29,918 nucleotides of DNA, taken from contig NW_008246113.1 in assembly GCF_000281045.1 (NCBI RefSeq), forward strand, positions 329,798-359,715. The letters run 5' to 3'. Under the pieces are notes generated by a model. The model saw only the letters and a list, made by a program, of their open reading frames with translations. It was not told where the DNA came from and searched no databases. This DNA is from Saprolegnia diclina VS20 (Eukaryota; Oomycota; Saprolegniomycetes; Saprolegniales; Saprolegniaceae). Of the stretch, positions 18,392 to 27,321 are shown piece by piece (the first letter of the stretch is position 1; each line of letters begins with the position of its first letter). Position numbers and translations under genes: made by a program.

Positions 18392-18673
18392 ATGCAGCCC
18401 AAGCACCTTGCGCAGCTGAGCAAGCGTCCGACAACACCCGTGGTCCCACTGCCGGCGTGCTACGCCCACGCCAAGTACACAACGTCGCTCGTCGGCGGGA
18501 AGCGCGTGGCCTTTGTGCCGCACCAGGTGCGCCGGCTGCGTCTACGCCGCAGCATGAAGCTGCGTATTTCGCCCATCTACGAAGACGGCTACCGCCATTG
18601 TATGCCAAGGTCGTCGCCGACGATGGCGACTGGCCCGACGCTGGCGATGCCTGGCATGAGCTGCTATCTCTAG
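18392..18673 (+). CDS. Uncharacterised small protein, family member E (shortest copy)
   Basis: 93 residues from ATG 18392 to TAG; an in-frame ATG at 18323 would add 23 residues. It shares with member D the stretch VVPLPACYAHAKY and the core SLVGGKRVAFVPHQ, followed by an Arg-rich segment (RRLRLRRSMKLR) and YEDGY. The N-terminal Trp-Trp helix and the paired cysteines are absent. The match to the family fades after the core, and the tail is rich in Ser, Thr, Pro and Met, so this may be a decaying copy that still has an open frame. Function unknown. Confidence 0.5.
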   Translation: MQPKHLAQLSKRPTTPVVPLPACYAHAKYTTSLVGGKRVAFVPHQVRRLRLRRSMKLRISPIYEDGYRHCMPRSSPTMATGPTLAMPGMSCYL

Positions 18674-19050
18674 CTACCTCCCATTGCCATAAGTGTCGTG
18701 AATGTATATCTCGTCGTGTTGTCCTACGAGGTGCTGGAATATCGACACATATGCAGCGCAGTGCGGCCGATTGGGTGGGTCTCGAGGTGGCAGAGCGTCT
18801 GCCTCTCAAACCCATCGAGCCAAGGGACCCGTGCACGTACCTGCACGTCTGGGGTGCGCTATCACTGCCGTCGAATAGCGTCAAGAAGCGTATCATAATG
18901 TGCCTTCGGGTTAAGTTCTTATGACCGTACTCTGGGATTTCCTTTGTTATTCACTCGAGGCATCTGTTGACCTAGCCCTAGCCCACCCGACGCGGCTATG
19001 GTCGAATCGGGCAAACACGCGCAGGACTCGACGTTGTTGTACGTGTTGAA
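18674..19050. other. Spacer between small-protein gene E and the 3' end of the DUF4209 gene
   Basis: No supported gene. Open frames here are short and unconvincing. It contains the 3' flank of the minus-strand gene ending at 19051. Confidence 0.35.
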
Positions 19051-21688
19051 CTATTGCAGTAGGAAATGACGCAGGGCCTTGGACTGCCATAACTGGAGCG
19101 ACGCTTGCAGATGTTTCTCGAGACTCTTTTTGTCATCGTGGAGCGAGACGACAAAAGGGAGGAGCTTGCGCGGGATCGGCTCGAGCGCCACTGGGATCCC
19201 AGCCGGCGACACGCTTTGCAGTACCAACTGCTCTACCTACAACCACAAAATAGGTTACATATTTCAATGTTCGCATCGACAAGTTGTCTACCAGGCCAAC
19301 GACGACAGTGAGCATCGATTCGAAAGCTTCAAGGTACAAGACATTTGTCAGCAGCGATCGCCGGTGGCTCGTACGCGCACTGCCCGTTGCCAAGAGGTCG
19401 TACAGCTCAGCCACGCTAGCACCACGACGTTGCACCGGCTAGTACTTCAACGAGGCTCACCGCTTCGCGTAGCGCGTCAAGTGTTGCTGGCAGGCTACAA
19501 AATCGACAATAAATCGAAAAATTGGAGAAAAAACTCTAAAAACTACATACCGTCCAGGATCGCAAGCATGCAGGTAGACGACGGAATGGCTTCGTTTAGC
19601 GCTTGCAGGTCCATGTCTGGTAGAGCGGACGTGTACGAGATCATCTCGTTCACAGGTCGAAACCACGACCCACGCGACGCCAAGACGGCTTGGTACGGAG
19701 CCAGTGCTGCCGAGAGCACTAGCAGACCATCGGGAATGGTTTGAAAGCGCACTGTCGGTATATTTGACGTCGGACACATGCGGGCACCGGCTTCGGTGAT
19801 GCCAAGGGCTATGTAATACAGTATGGTACTCAGTCGGTGACAGACATCAGATATAAGACAAAAGTGTACAAGGATCGGCGACAAATTCAAGGCACATGAC
19901 GGTGGGAGCCACGGGCACGAGTGTATACGCGTAAACCTAAATCATGTGATTCTCTAACAGAAAAAGACGGTGTAATTGCACCGTGCGCCGCTGGTGGCCA
20001 AAGGTAGTGAGGGCAGTTGCAGCCTTCCCGAGCTCGGTTTGCAGCATCGCGTATGGGTGAAACTGGCTTGTGTATGTGTGGAGGACAGCCAGAAGGTGGT
20101 CGGACGGACAGAGTCGCTACGAAAAACAAGACATTTTGTCCAAAATATCTAAAAAATTGACCAAAAGATACAAAAACACGAACCTCCAGCAGCACGAGCA
20201 GCACGAGCGCAGCGCAAATGTCGATCGTCGTCGTACCCGAGGGTGTTGCGTCCCATAACGTCGACTAGAGGACAAGGTTGTGTATATATGACAACATGGA
20301 CGCTTCGAGTACCAAGTCGACTTCGCCGTGGCAGAGCTTGGCGCGGACGTTGGGGCCAGCAGCGCACATGAAGAGGTCGACAGACGCCGCCAACGCACTC
20401 GGCGACAGCGTCTCGTAGAGTCGATTGAGGTCGGCGTCCTAATGCGATAGTTGCATCCGAGTACTGTCGTAGAACGTCGTTACCGAGTCGAATAGGGTGC
20501 GCGCAAGAAGCACTTGGTGCTGCGAGCGCTGGCCAAAGCCGTCGAGCGTCGAGTAGTACGCAGCGAGTTGCGCGTGGGCCATGCCCCGGGGCACACTAGG
20601 ATTCACACGTACAAAATCTAGTGCAGAGGAATAAGGGCAACGGCTGCGTGACAAGTGTCGTCGTACCGCAGCGGACGAGATATTCGAGTACGGGAATCGA
20701 TAAAAAGAGCGAAAAGAGAGTTTGGCCGCTTTGAAAGGCATCGATCGAGCGTTCTACGAGGCGGCGTCGGGCCTTGGCTTGGACCGACGCACCTAGAGAC
20801 AACCTAGTTTCACTCTGACACAAACCCTAATCCTCACCAGCAAATACAGTGTCGAGGTCCAAGGTCGCTACAAGGTCGCGGGTTCCCGCACAAAGTGGGG
20901 CTGTCGACGGTGCAAACAACGGCAGCGACGCGTAGACCAGATGCGCACTCGCATTGTCGAGCAGCACGGGCTCGGCCAGAAGCACGAGGAGCAGCGAGCC
21001 AAAGCACCCCGGAAAGTCCATGGGCGCGACAAAGCCATGCCACTAGGACACCACAACACTACTAGTTTGGACAGTCGCGAAGAAGGAGACGTACGACGAG
21101 GTTCCGCAAATTGAGCCCCGACGGAAAGAAGAGCAGGCGCAGGAGCTGCAGGTAGCCGGGCGGCAGCGCTTCGACGAGCTCGGGCGATTGCAGCAAATCG
21201 CGCAAAATCATGTTGGACTTGACGCCGTCGTTGCAGCGCGCATACGCGTTATAGAGCGCTCGCTCAAGGACTGTCACGAGCAGCGTAAAGCTGATGTAGT
21301 GGTGGCCAGTCGCCCAGTGCGTGCGCACGAGCGGCGGCAGGGCAGCGCCGTGCGGCAAGCCTACGCCACTCGAGTCGATGATGTATACCGTCTGTGCATG
21401 GAAGGTACCACTGCACAGTGCTTCAAAGCGCTCGCAGGTGGCCTCGGGCGCGGCGCGGAGGTGGCGATCGACGGCCAAAGCGACGGTCCATGCACAGTCG
21501 ACGCCGTGGCCAGGTGCGTCCGAGTTGGCGACGGCCGCTGCAAAGGCCGGCCATGACACCGGCGCGCCAAGGACGTAGCCGTCAGGTACCACATTGTTGG
21601 GCGACGGCAGTTGCAGGCGGCGCGCCATGCCATCGTACAGCGCTGCGTGGACCTCGGGCGACACGGCGGGTCGGTATGGTTGCTGCAT
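19051..21688 (-). CDS. DUF4209 / ERMARD-like protein (12 exons, inferred)
   Basis: Family role: ERMARD is an ER-membrane-associated protein linked to RNA degradation in animals; little is known in protists. The gene is split over many frames. Joining exons 21688-21095, 21042-20838, 20792-20667, 20617-20484, 20438-20313, 20264-20184, 20116-19982, 19936-19870, 19808-19551, 19486-19461, 19405-19292 and 19236-19051 gives one frame of 683 codons plus TAG. Seen: [16 protein letters not shown] and [12 protein letters not shown] joined across intron 1 to WHGF, the DUF4209 signature (GLNLRN-x2-HG type), near residues 170-200; later [15 protein letters not shown], a conserved block of this family, with its end joined at intron 5 to [10 protein letters not shown]. 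Hydrophobic runs ([18 protein letters not shown]) could contact membrane, but no clear signal peptide is seen. Introns are 45-67 nt, 9 of 11 ending in TAG. Exons 9-11 have the least certain borders. CCAAT boxes lie 20 and 58 bases upstream of the ATG. Confidence 0.75.
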
Positions 21689-22025
21689 CGCAAATTGCGA
21701 TTTTCAGCCAATCGGGAGCGCGTATTTTGTGTCCGATTTGTGACACCAATTTTGTGTCGACACAAACGCAGGCACAAAACGCAAATTAGTCTATGCGACC
21801 AACCGGTGCGATATTCCAACGCATGCAATGGTTCAGCGCCTGTCCACAATGCCTAGCCCCGATAGACCATCATCCACGGAAGCGCTTGGGAGTGCCAGAG
21901 TGTATATCTGAAAGGCATGGTGTTCTCTGGGTCGTTGGACACGGGTTGTGGCGCCTGTCCACACGACCTGGCGTCCAATCACGTCGCATTCGCGACCTGC
22001 CGCTGAAGCGCGTAGCCGCTCGTCC
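21689..22025. promoter_or_regulatory. Bidirectional promoter region
   Basis: 337 bases between divergent starts (21688 minus, 22026 plus). CCAAT lies at 21708-21712 and 21746-21750, close to the minus-strand gene. The first is so near the ATG that the transcript leader must be short or start elsewhere. Repeated TTTTGTGTC words occur around 21724-21760. No clear element was found for the ankyrin gene. Confidence 0.4.
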
Positions 22026-22652
22026 ATGCCACAGTGCAATGTCGCCCGGGACGTGCTCACGCAGCCCGATCTGCGCAACCTCATCCTCGCTTACCAAGAC
22101 GGCGTGCCGTGCTCGCTACAGGCCATGTTCCAGCTCTACTACGCCAAGCTCGAGAAGGTCCAGTACCACATCCACCCGGAGCTCAACCAAATGCAAGATC
22201 CGCTGTACATGCGCGGGTACCTCCTCTGCCGCCTCCTCCAAGACGACCACTGCGACGTCGCCCACACATTCCTCAACACCTTTTCAAACGACGACGACAT
22301 CAAACTCCCATCGCGCGTCTCGCTTCTGGTCCGCAACACGATCGACAATGCGGCCCGCGCACGCAACTTGTCGATAGTGAAGCGACTGCACGCTCGACCG
22401 GCCATTGGCATTTGCTCGCAGCTCGCCATGGACATTGCGGCCGCCAACGGCGACCTCGACATCGTCCAGTTTCTGCATCAACATCGCACCGAAGGCTGCT
22501 CCCGACTTGCATTCAAGAAGGCCAAAAAACACAAGGCGGTCCTAGCATTTCTCAAAGCAAATCGCCCGCAAGACGAACACCGGCGCGAAACACGCATCCA
22601 AGCCACACTGGGCGGGGACGAGTACGACGGTGTCGAGTGTGTCCTTCAGTAG
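22026..22652 (+). CDS. Ankyrin-repeat protein (oomycete type)
   Basis: 208 residues from ATG 22026, chosen because the conserved part begins just after it (VLTQPDLRNLILAYQDGVP); an upstream in-frame extension from 21948 starts at a non-ATG codon or reads as low-complexity. The N-terminal 60 residues look like the short helical F-box-like lead found in many oomycete ankyrin proteins. Ankyrin-like units follow from about residue 110: NAARARNLSIVKRLHARP, then DIAAANGDLDIVQFLHQHR with EGCSRLAFKKAKKHKAVLAFL. Only two or three repeats are present, fewer than the usual long arrays, so this is a short member. Probably a protein-protein adaptor in the cytosol; partners unknown. Single exon, intact. 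Confidence 0.7.
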   Translation: MPQCNVARDVLTQPDLRNLILAYQDGVPCSLQAMFQLYYAKLEKVQYHIHPELNQMQDPLYMRGYLLCRLLQDDHCDVAHTFLNTFSNDDDIKLPSRVSLLVRNTIDNAARARNLSIVKRLHARPAIGICSQLAMDIAAANGDLDIVQFLHQHRTEGCSRLAFKKAKKHKAVLAFLKANRPQDEHRRETRIQATLGGDEYDGVECVLQ

Positions 22653-22848
22653 ATTCTCAACTACGTACTTCAACTAAGTACTAGTCGAAGCGAGATTATG
22701 TTAGTATCTTGGCTAGGACTATGTTGTCTCCAAGGACAGTGCTCCGATAGCAAGCATACCCGCCGATGCGCATGAGCACCTCTGTAGCTCAAGCATACAA
22801 GATCTATTCTCCCCAGAGTCACGGGCAAGGACGTGCTTGAGTAACTCT

Positions 22849-24603
22849 TTACAGCACAAGTACGTACGGGTACGATAAGCGACGAATGGCCTCGCGGCAA
22901 ATCGCAATCGCGGCGTCGTCCGTGCCAGTAGCGCTGACACCGATGCGCTGCCACGGACAGGCAGCCATGGCCACCGCTTCGATCATCGCCAGTAGCCCGT
23001 CCACGCCGATCGCATTATAGCCCAGGCCAAGCCAGCGCAAGGCCATGCTGCTCGGGATGGCTATGGCGAGCGCTCTCGCGCCATCGCGTCCGATCTGATT
23101 CAAGCCGAGCTCGAGCGATACGAGCTGCGGCAAAAGGCGGCTCAAGGCGGCCGCGCCGTCGCATGTGATACCATTCGTCTTGAGGTTGAGGTCGACGAGT
23201 CGATGGCAATGGGATACGGCAGCGTCTGCAATTGCGGTGGCACCTCCCGAACCAATCGCATTCGAGCTCAGATTGAGCTCTTGCAGCAGCGGCAGCGACG
23301 CCATGGCCGCCGCGATGGCTGTTGCGCCGTCGACACCGAGGCGGCTGCCACGAAGCGTCACGTGGGTAAGCGCGGTGCAGTGTGCGAGCGCGCGGGTCAT
23401 TGCAAGAGTACTGTACAAGAGGTTGCTCATCTTGAAGCTACGCAGCGTGGCCGCGCAGAGGGGCAAGGCCGCAATTAATGCGTCGGCGCCGGCTTGCGTT
23501 TTGATCTGGCCCGTCTCGAAATTGAGGTCCCGGAGCTGCGGCGCCAGCGACACGTATGCGGCGATCGAGGCCGGGCAAAAGCTGTAGTGGGGCAAGTCGA
23601 GGGACATCAGCCGGGGCAGCGTCGGGAGAGTCTCGGTGACAAATCGAAGCAGCTCGTCGTCCTTGCGCTGCTCGTGCATTAGGAATGAGAGATGGAGCGT
23701 CTCGAGCTGTGCATGCTGGAGGCACGCCATGACGCTGCGCATGCCGGCGTAGCGACAGCCGTGCACGGTAAGGGACGTCAACGTCGGCGGCACTTGAGTG
23801 TCGACAAAGTAAGAGTGGGCCAGCGCGCCTTGGTCCAGTGACAGCGACTGCAGCGTGCGACAGGCGTGCAGCGCTGCGCAAAAGGCGGCGACTGATGGCT
23901 CGTCGACCTTGAGGTACCCGAGCTTGAGTGCGGTGACGGGCCGGGATTGCAGCCAGGACGCGATCGTCGTCACGGCGTCGGCGTTCCAGCTCATACGATC
24001 GTCGCGCGCAAAGTGCAGCTCGAGATCGACGACGTGCGAGTGCGTAATGGCTTGAAGAAGGTAGCCAAAGTCCTCGGCAGCTTGCGCCCAGTGCACACAC
24101 AACCTGGCCAGTACCGGCAGGCGTCGCAGGCCGGCGCAGAGTTCGAGGAGCGCGCCGCGGGTCCACGCCGCGTGCGGACTGAGTGTAACTGAGAGCGCCG
24201 TCAGTCGCTCGCTCGGCCAGGAAGGATATGGCATCGGGCTCGGCAGCGTCAGCGCGATCGAGGTCGAGGCGGGCGCGACGACACGGGCACTGCTCCACGA
24301 GAGCGCGACAGTGCCACGGTACAGTGACAAGGCGGCGCTGAGTTGCGCGAGCAACGCAGCGTCGTCGGGCAGTGCGTGCGGAAGGCAGAGTCGTGGCCAG
24401 AGCGTGACGCCGTCGACGCCGAGACGGCCACCGTACAGCGCTGCAAAGAGCGTACGCAAGCCCAGCAGCGGCGTCGAGAGCTGCGCTGCGGGTAGCGAGC
24501 GAAGAAGCACATCAACCTCGTGCTGCCGCGGTACGAACGCGGCAATTGTTTCGAGAAGCTCGGGCGCGAGGTCCGGCGGCGCGACGCGCGTCCGTTTGGC
24601 CAT
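22849..24603 (-). CDS. Leucine-rich-repeat protein, RI type (LRR copy 1)
   Basis: 584 residues from ATG 24603 (MAKRTRVAPPD); the frame extends 17 codons upstream to a GTG that is not taken as a start. The N-terminal block DLAPELLETIAAFVPRQ resembles an F-box-like lead. The middle has irregular LRRs (LRDLNFETGQ, LQSLSLDQG). The last 190 residues hold regular ribonuclease-inhibitor-type repeats with L-x-L-x-x-N-x-I-G-x-x-G-A-x-A-[IL]-A, such as LNLSSNAIGSGGATAIADA and LELGLNQIGRDGARALAIA. The repeats should form a curved binding surface; the ligand is unknown. No NACHT/NB-ARC domain, signal peptide or membrane segment is present, so it is an intracellular LRR protein, possibly an F-box adaptor. 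Tandem with a relative at 25482-27041 on the same strand. Confidence 0.75.
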   Translation of the reverse strand: MAKRTRVAPPDLAPELLETIAAFVPRQHEVDVLLRSLPAAQLSTPLLGLRTLFAALYGGRLGVDGVTLWPRLCLPHALPDDAALLAQLSAALSLYRGTVALSWSSARVVAPASTSIALTLPSPMPYPSWPSERLTALSVTLSPHAAWTRGALLELCAGLRRLPVLARLCVHWAQAAEDFGYLLQAITHSHVVDLELHFARDDRMSWNADAVTTIASWLQSRPVTALKLGYLKVDEPSVAAFCAALHACRTLQSLSLDQGALAHSYFVDTQVPPTLTSLTVHGCRYAGMRSVMACLQHAQLETLHLSFLMHEQRKDDELLRFVTETLPTLPRLMSLDLPHYSFCPASIAAYVSLAPQLRDLNFETGQIKTQAGADALIAALPLCAATLRSFKMSNLLYSTLAMTRALAHCTALTHVTLRGSRLGVDGATAIAAAMASLPLLQELNLSSNAIGSGGATAIADAAVSHCHRLVDLNLKTNGITCDGAAALSRLLPQLVSLELGLNQIGRDGARALAIAIPSSMALRWLGLGYNAIGVDGLLAMIEAVAMAACPWQRIGVSATGTDDAAIAICREAIRRLSYPYVLVL

Positions 24604-25481
24604 TTTGAGATTGCACTTTGCCGACTTTGGCGCCGTATCCGGAGGATCCGCCACCAGCTGGCAGCGACTGACCTATCAAAGCGAGGTTACTAAACGTGGC
24701 GAGGACCCGCGCAAGCCACGCGCCACGACCACTCAGTCGGCGCGTTGCTTCTACTCCGTACGCATCACATGAATAGAAACACTCGAGGTGTGTTGCCGAA
24801 TCATCGCAGCTCTCTGTCATAGTTGTCTCGTCACCGTTGCGACGGCATCGCGGTTAGTTTTGGTTGTCATCGCCGAGCCGCACTTGCTACGGTGTTGTGG
24901 TGGCCGTGACGGCTGGAGCCAGCGCTATGAACACACGGCAGAATGACTAACCAAACCGACTACAAGCTGTCGACAGTCATCGCCGAGCTGCACTTGCTAC
25001 GGTGTTGTGGTGGCCGTGATGGCTGGAGCCAGCGATATGAACACACGGCAGAATGACTAACCAAACCGACTACAAGCTGTCGACAGTCATCGCCGAGCTG
25101 CACTTGCTACGGTGTTGTGGTGGCCGTGACGGCTGGAGCCAGCAATATACACGACAGAATGACTAACCAAACCGAGTACAAGCTGTCGACAGGAACCGAC
25201 CATCTCGACTCGGCTCATCGCTCGTCAAGCCAACGACGACAGCAAGGGTGTCAACCATCGCTCGACCGTACTGGACACCAGCATTCACAATCAGCCCGTC
25301 AACTCAAATGCAGTAAGTGTCCTTTGGTCTGCACCGCCCGTCTGGCGCTGTTGCCGCTTCACGGTCCAAGGGCATATGCTGTGACCTGTGACCTAGTGGC
25401 TGGTGTTGACTCCTCATGGTACTAGTATACTCGCTGCGGTGGGCGATACAAAATTGCACTGGTAAAGCATTACTCATTCGC
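24604..25481. other. Intergenic region between the LRR genes, containing a minisatellite
   Basis: Holds the 110-bp tandem repeat (24868-25192). The remainder has no supported gene. It is the upstream region of LRR copy 1 and the downstream region of LRR copy 2, both on the minus strand. Confidence 0.5.
24868..25192. repeat. Minisatellite, three copies of a 110-bp unit
   Basis: Copies start at 24868, 24978 and 25088 with the word CATCGCCGAGC. The first two are exactly 110 bases long and nearly identical (a few substitutions); the third has lost about 5 bases around 25142-25150 (AATATACACGACAG in place of a longer GATATGAACACACGGCAG). Each unit carries TGCTACGGTGTTGTGGTGG and CAAGCTGTCGACAG. 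The near identity suggests recent duplication or homogenisation. No coding potential is evident. Confidence 0.85.
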
Positions 25482-27041
25482 CTAAGTCAAACAACACCAT
25501 TTTGGCTCTGGCAGATTGGCCACAGCCTGCATACACGCGTCCTTCTCGCGCTTGTCCTTCGCAAGTGTACCTTGCAAAAAGACGGGGCCCGCGCGGGTGT
25601 CGCACTGCGCAAGGGCGGTGACGAGGGCGAGGACACCGTCTGCGCCGATCGGGTTGACCTGCAAGCCGAGCCACGTCATGTGCGCGGTCGTACGCAGAAC
25701 CTGGCTGAACGCGATTGCGCCACGAAGCCCAATGCGGTTGAACCCGAGGCGCAGCACCTTCAAGTGCGCCCGAATCGCACTTGCCAGCGCCGACGCGCCG
25801 TCGCAGCCGATGGCATTGTTGCTGAGGTCGAGCGTCTCAAGCGCGGGTGGCAAGTGAGCTGCTAGCGCCGCCGCGCCAACGTCCGTGCAGCCTTGCTGGA
25901 CGAGGACAAGGCGCTGCAGCCGCGTGCACCGTGGTAGCGCCGATGCCAGTGCCAGAAGACCCTCGTCACCGAGCTGGGTGTTGACCAAACACAAGTCGAC
26001 GAGGCGGGGTACGAGTGCCATGAGATCGAGGTGTGCACTCGGTGGCATGGGCGTCGTGGCGCGGACACGGCAATCGAGCTTGAAATACCGAAGGGATGGC
26101 AGCTTTGCCGCTGCCTCGAGCACCGCTGCGCCACCCAAAGCCGTGTATTCGTCCGCAGTGAGCTCCAGGCGCTGCAAGGTCGAGGCGTCAGCGAGGCGAC
26201 CGGTGTCGTCGCCCGTCAAATGAACGACCGCCGTGAGCGACGTGAGCACCGCTGGCCACGCCGCCCGACTCGACAAAATGCTGTGCACAAGGAGGTGGTC
26301 GTGAAGGCGAAGCGAGCGAAGGTGATTGCACGCGTTGAGGGCTTGCACAACCTCGCCATGTAGCGTCGGCGCCAAGGACACACGCGTCAGGTGCACGTCG
26401 CGCACGGGACGGGTCTCTAGCCACATGAGCAGCCGATCGACGCGGTGCGCGCTCCAGTACATAACGTCGCGACCCATGTTGATCTCGAGCGAGGTAATCT
26501 TGGCGGCAACGATCGCGTCGAGGACGGCGTCGAGGCCGTCAGTGCGGTCGCCCCAGGACAAGTGCAGTTCGCGCAAATGAGGTAGGTGGGGCAGCGCACT
26601 GGCCAGCCTCGCAGTGTCGAGCGAAGACCATCGACCTTCCAAACGCTTCTCCCATACTGACACGTGAAGGCTTGAGATGGCGGCGTGCCACAGGTCGAGT
26701 GCTGCGTCGAGGGCCTGTGGCGTGGCTATCTGGACGAGCTCGACCCGCGTTGTCGGGCACAAAGGTAGCGCCAGGGACAAGTCGTAGACGCGCACCATTG
26801 GGTAGAGCGAAATGCACGTATGCAGCGCAGCGAGCGTGGGTCTGTCTCGCATTTGAGCGGTCGCGCCAAGCGTTGGCCACACGTCGCCGGCTGGCTGCAG
26901 CGCGAGCAGGCGCCGCACACCGACGAGGGCTGGCGAGAGGAGGCTGAGTGGTAGCGCGTCAAGCAGCGCTGCCATCGTCTTCTGATCGGCCACGCTGGAC
27001 GCGATGAGCTCGAGGAGCTCCAGCGAGAGACGCTCGGCCAT
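25482..27041 (-). CDS. Leucine-rich-repeat protein, RI type (LRR copy 2)
   Basis: 519 residues from ATG 27041 (MAERLSLELLELIA). The frame is open 47 codons further upstream, but only from a GTG with no other ATG, and that stretch contains an initiator-like element and a CCAAT box, so it is promoter rather than protein. The N-terminal LSLELLELIASSVADQ matches the F-box-like lead of copy 1. The C-terminal third has regular repeats such as LDLSNNAIGCDGASALASA and LRLGFNRIGLRGAIAFSQV. After the last repeat comes a charged segment (LAKDKREKD) and a Cys pair near the end (WCCLT). The two LRR genes clearly arose by duplication but have diverged throughout. Likely intracellular binding protein; ligand unknown. 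Confidence 0.75.
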   Translation of the reverse strand: MAERLSLELLELIASSVADQKTMAALLDALPLSLLSPALVGVRRLLALQPAGDVWPTLGATAQMRDRPTLAALHTCISLYPMVRVYDLSLALPLCPTTRVELVQIATPQALDAALDLWHAAISSLHVSVWEKRLEGRWSSLDTARLASALPHLPHLRELHLSWGDRTDGLDAVLDAIVAAKITSLEINMGRDVMYWSAHRVDRLLMWLETRPVRDVHLTRVSLAPTLHGEVVQALNACNHLRSLRLHDHLLVHSILSSRAAWPAVLTSLTAVVHLTGDDTGRLADASTLQRLELTADEYTALGGAAVLEAAAKLPSLRYFKLDCRVRATTPMPPSAHLDLMALVPRLVDLCLVNTQLGDEGLLALASALPRCTRLQRLVLVQQGCTDVGAAALAAHLPPALETLDLSNNAIGCDGASALASAIRAHLKVLRLGFNRIGLRGAIAFSQVLRTTAHMTWLGLQVNPIGADGVLALVTALAQCDTRAGPVFLQGTLAKDKREKDACMQAVANLPEPKWCCLT

Positions 27042-27045
27042 CGGT

Positions 27046-27060
27046 GGCAAATCGAAGTGG
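27046..27060 (-). promoter_or_regulatory. Oomycete initiator-like element of LRR copy 2
   Basis: On the minus strand CCACTTCGATTTGCC fits YCAYTYY directly followed by an ATTTNYY block. It ends 4 bases before the ATG at 27041, with a CCAAT box at 27117-27121 about 76 bases upstream of the ATG. Together they fix the start of the gene at 27041. Confidence 0.45.
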
Positions 27061-27321
27061 CACCAGATAGGCCATCGCTGTTGGGTTGTAATCGAAGTTC
27101 GAAGATTCGCGCGTAGCCAATCAGCGACGCCTAAATACGAAAGATCGCAACACAGCAAACTCGATGGTCGACTCGACTGCACCGCCCTTCTCGACCAGAA
27201 GCAACGCCGTTGCTGTTGCTAGTAAGATGCTGTGAGATGCAGATAATGACGCACGGCCTTGTTGGCCACACATCAACATCAACACGACATTAACCGACGT
27301 TCGTACTCGTCTCAATGTGTA

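Noticed and set aside
18358-18924. 188-codon plus-strand ORF overlapping small-protein gene E
   Set aside because: Different frame from the conserved VGGK core, non-ATG start and Ala/Arg-rich shadow composition.
27042-27182. 47-residue N-terminal extension of LRR copy 2
   Set aside because: Begins at GTG with no ATG, and contains the initiator-like element and a CCAAT box; the paralog also starts at the equivalent MA[KE]R.
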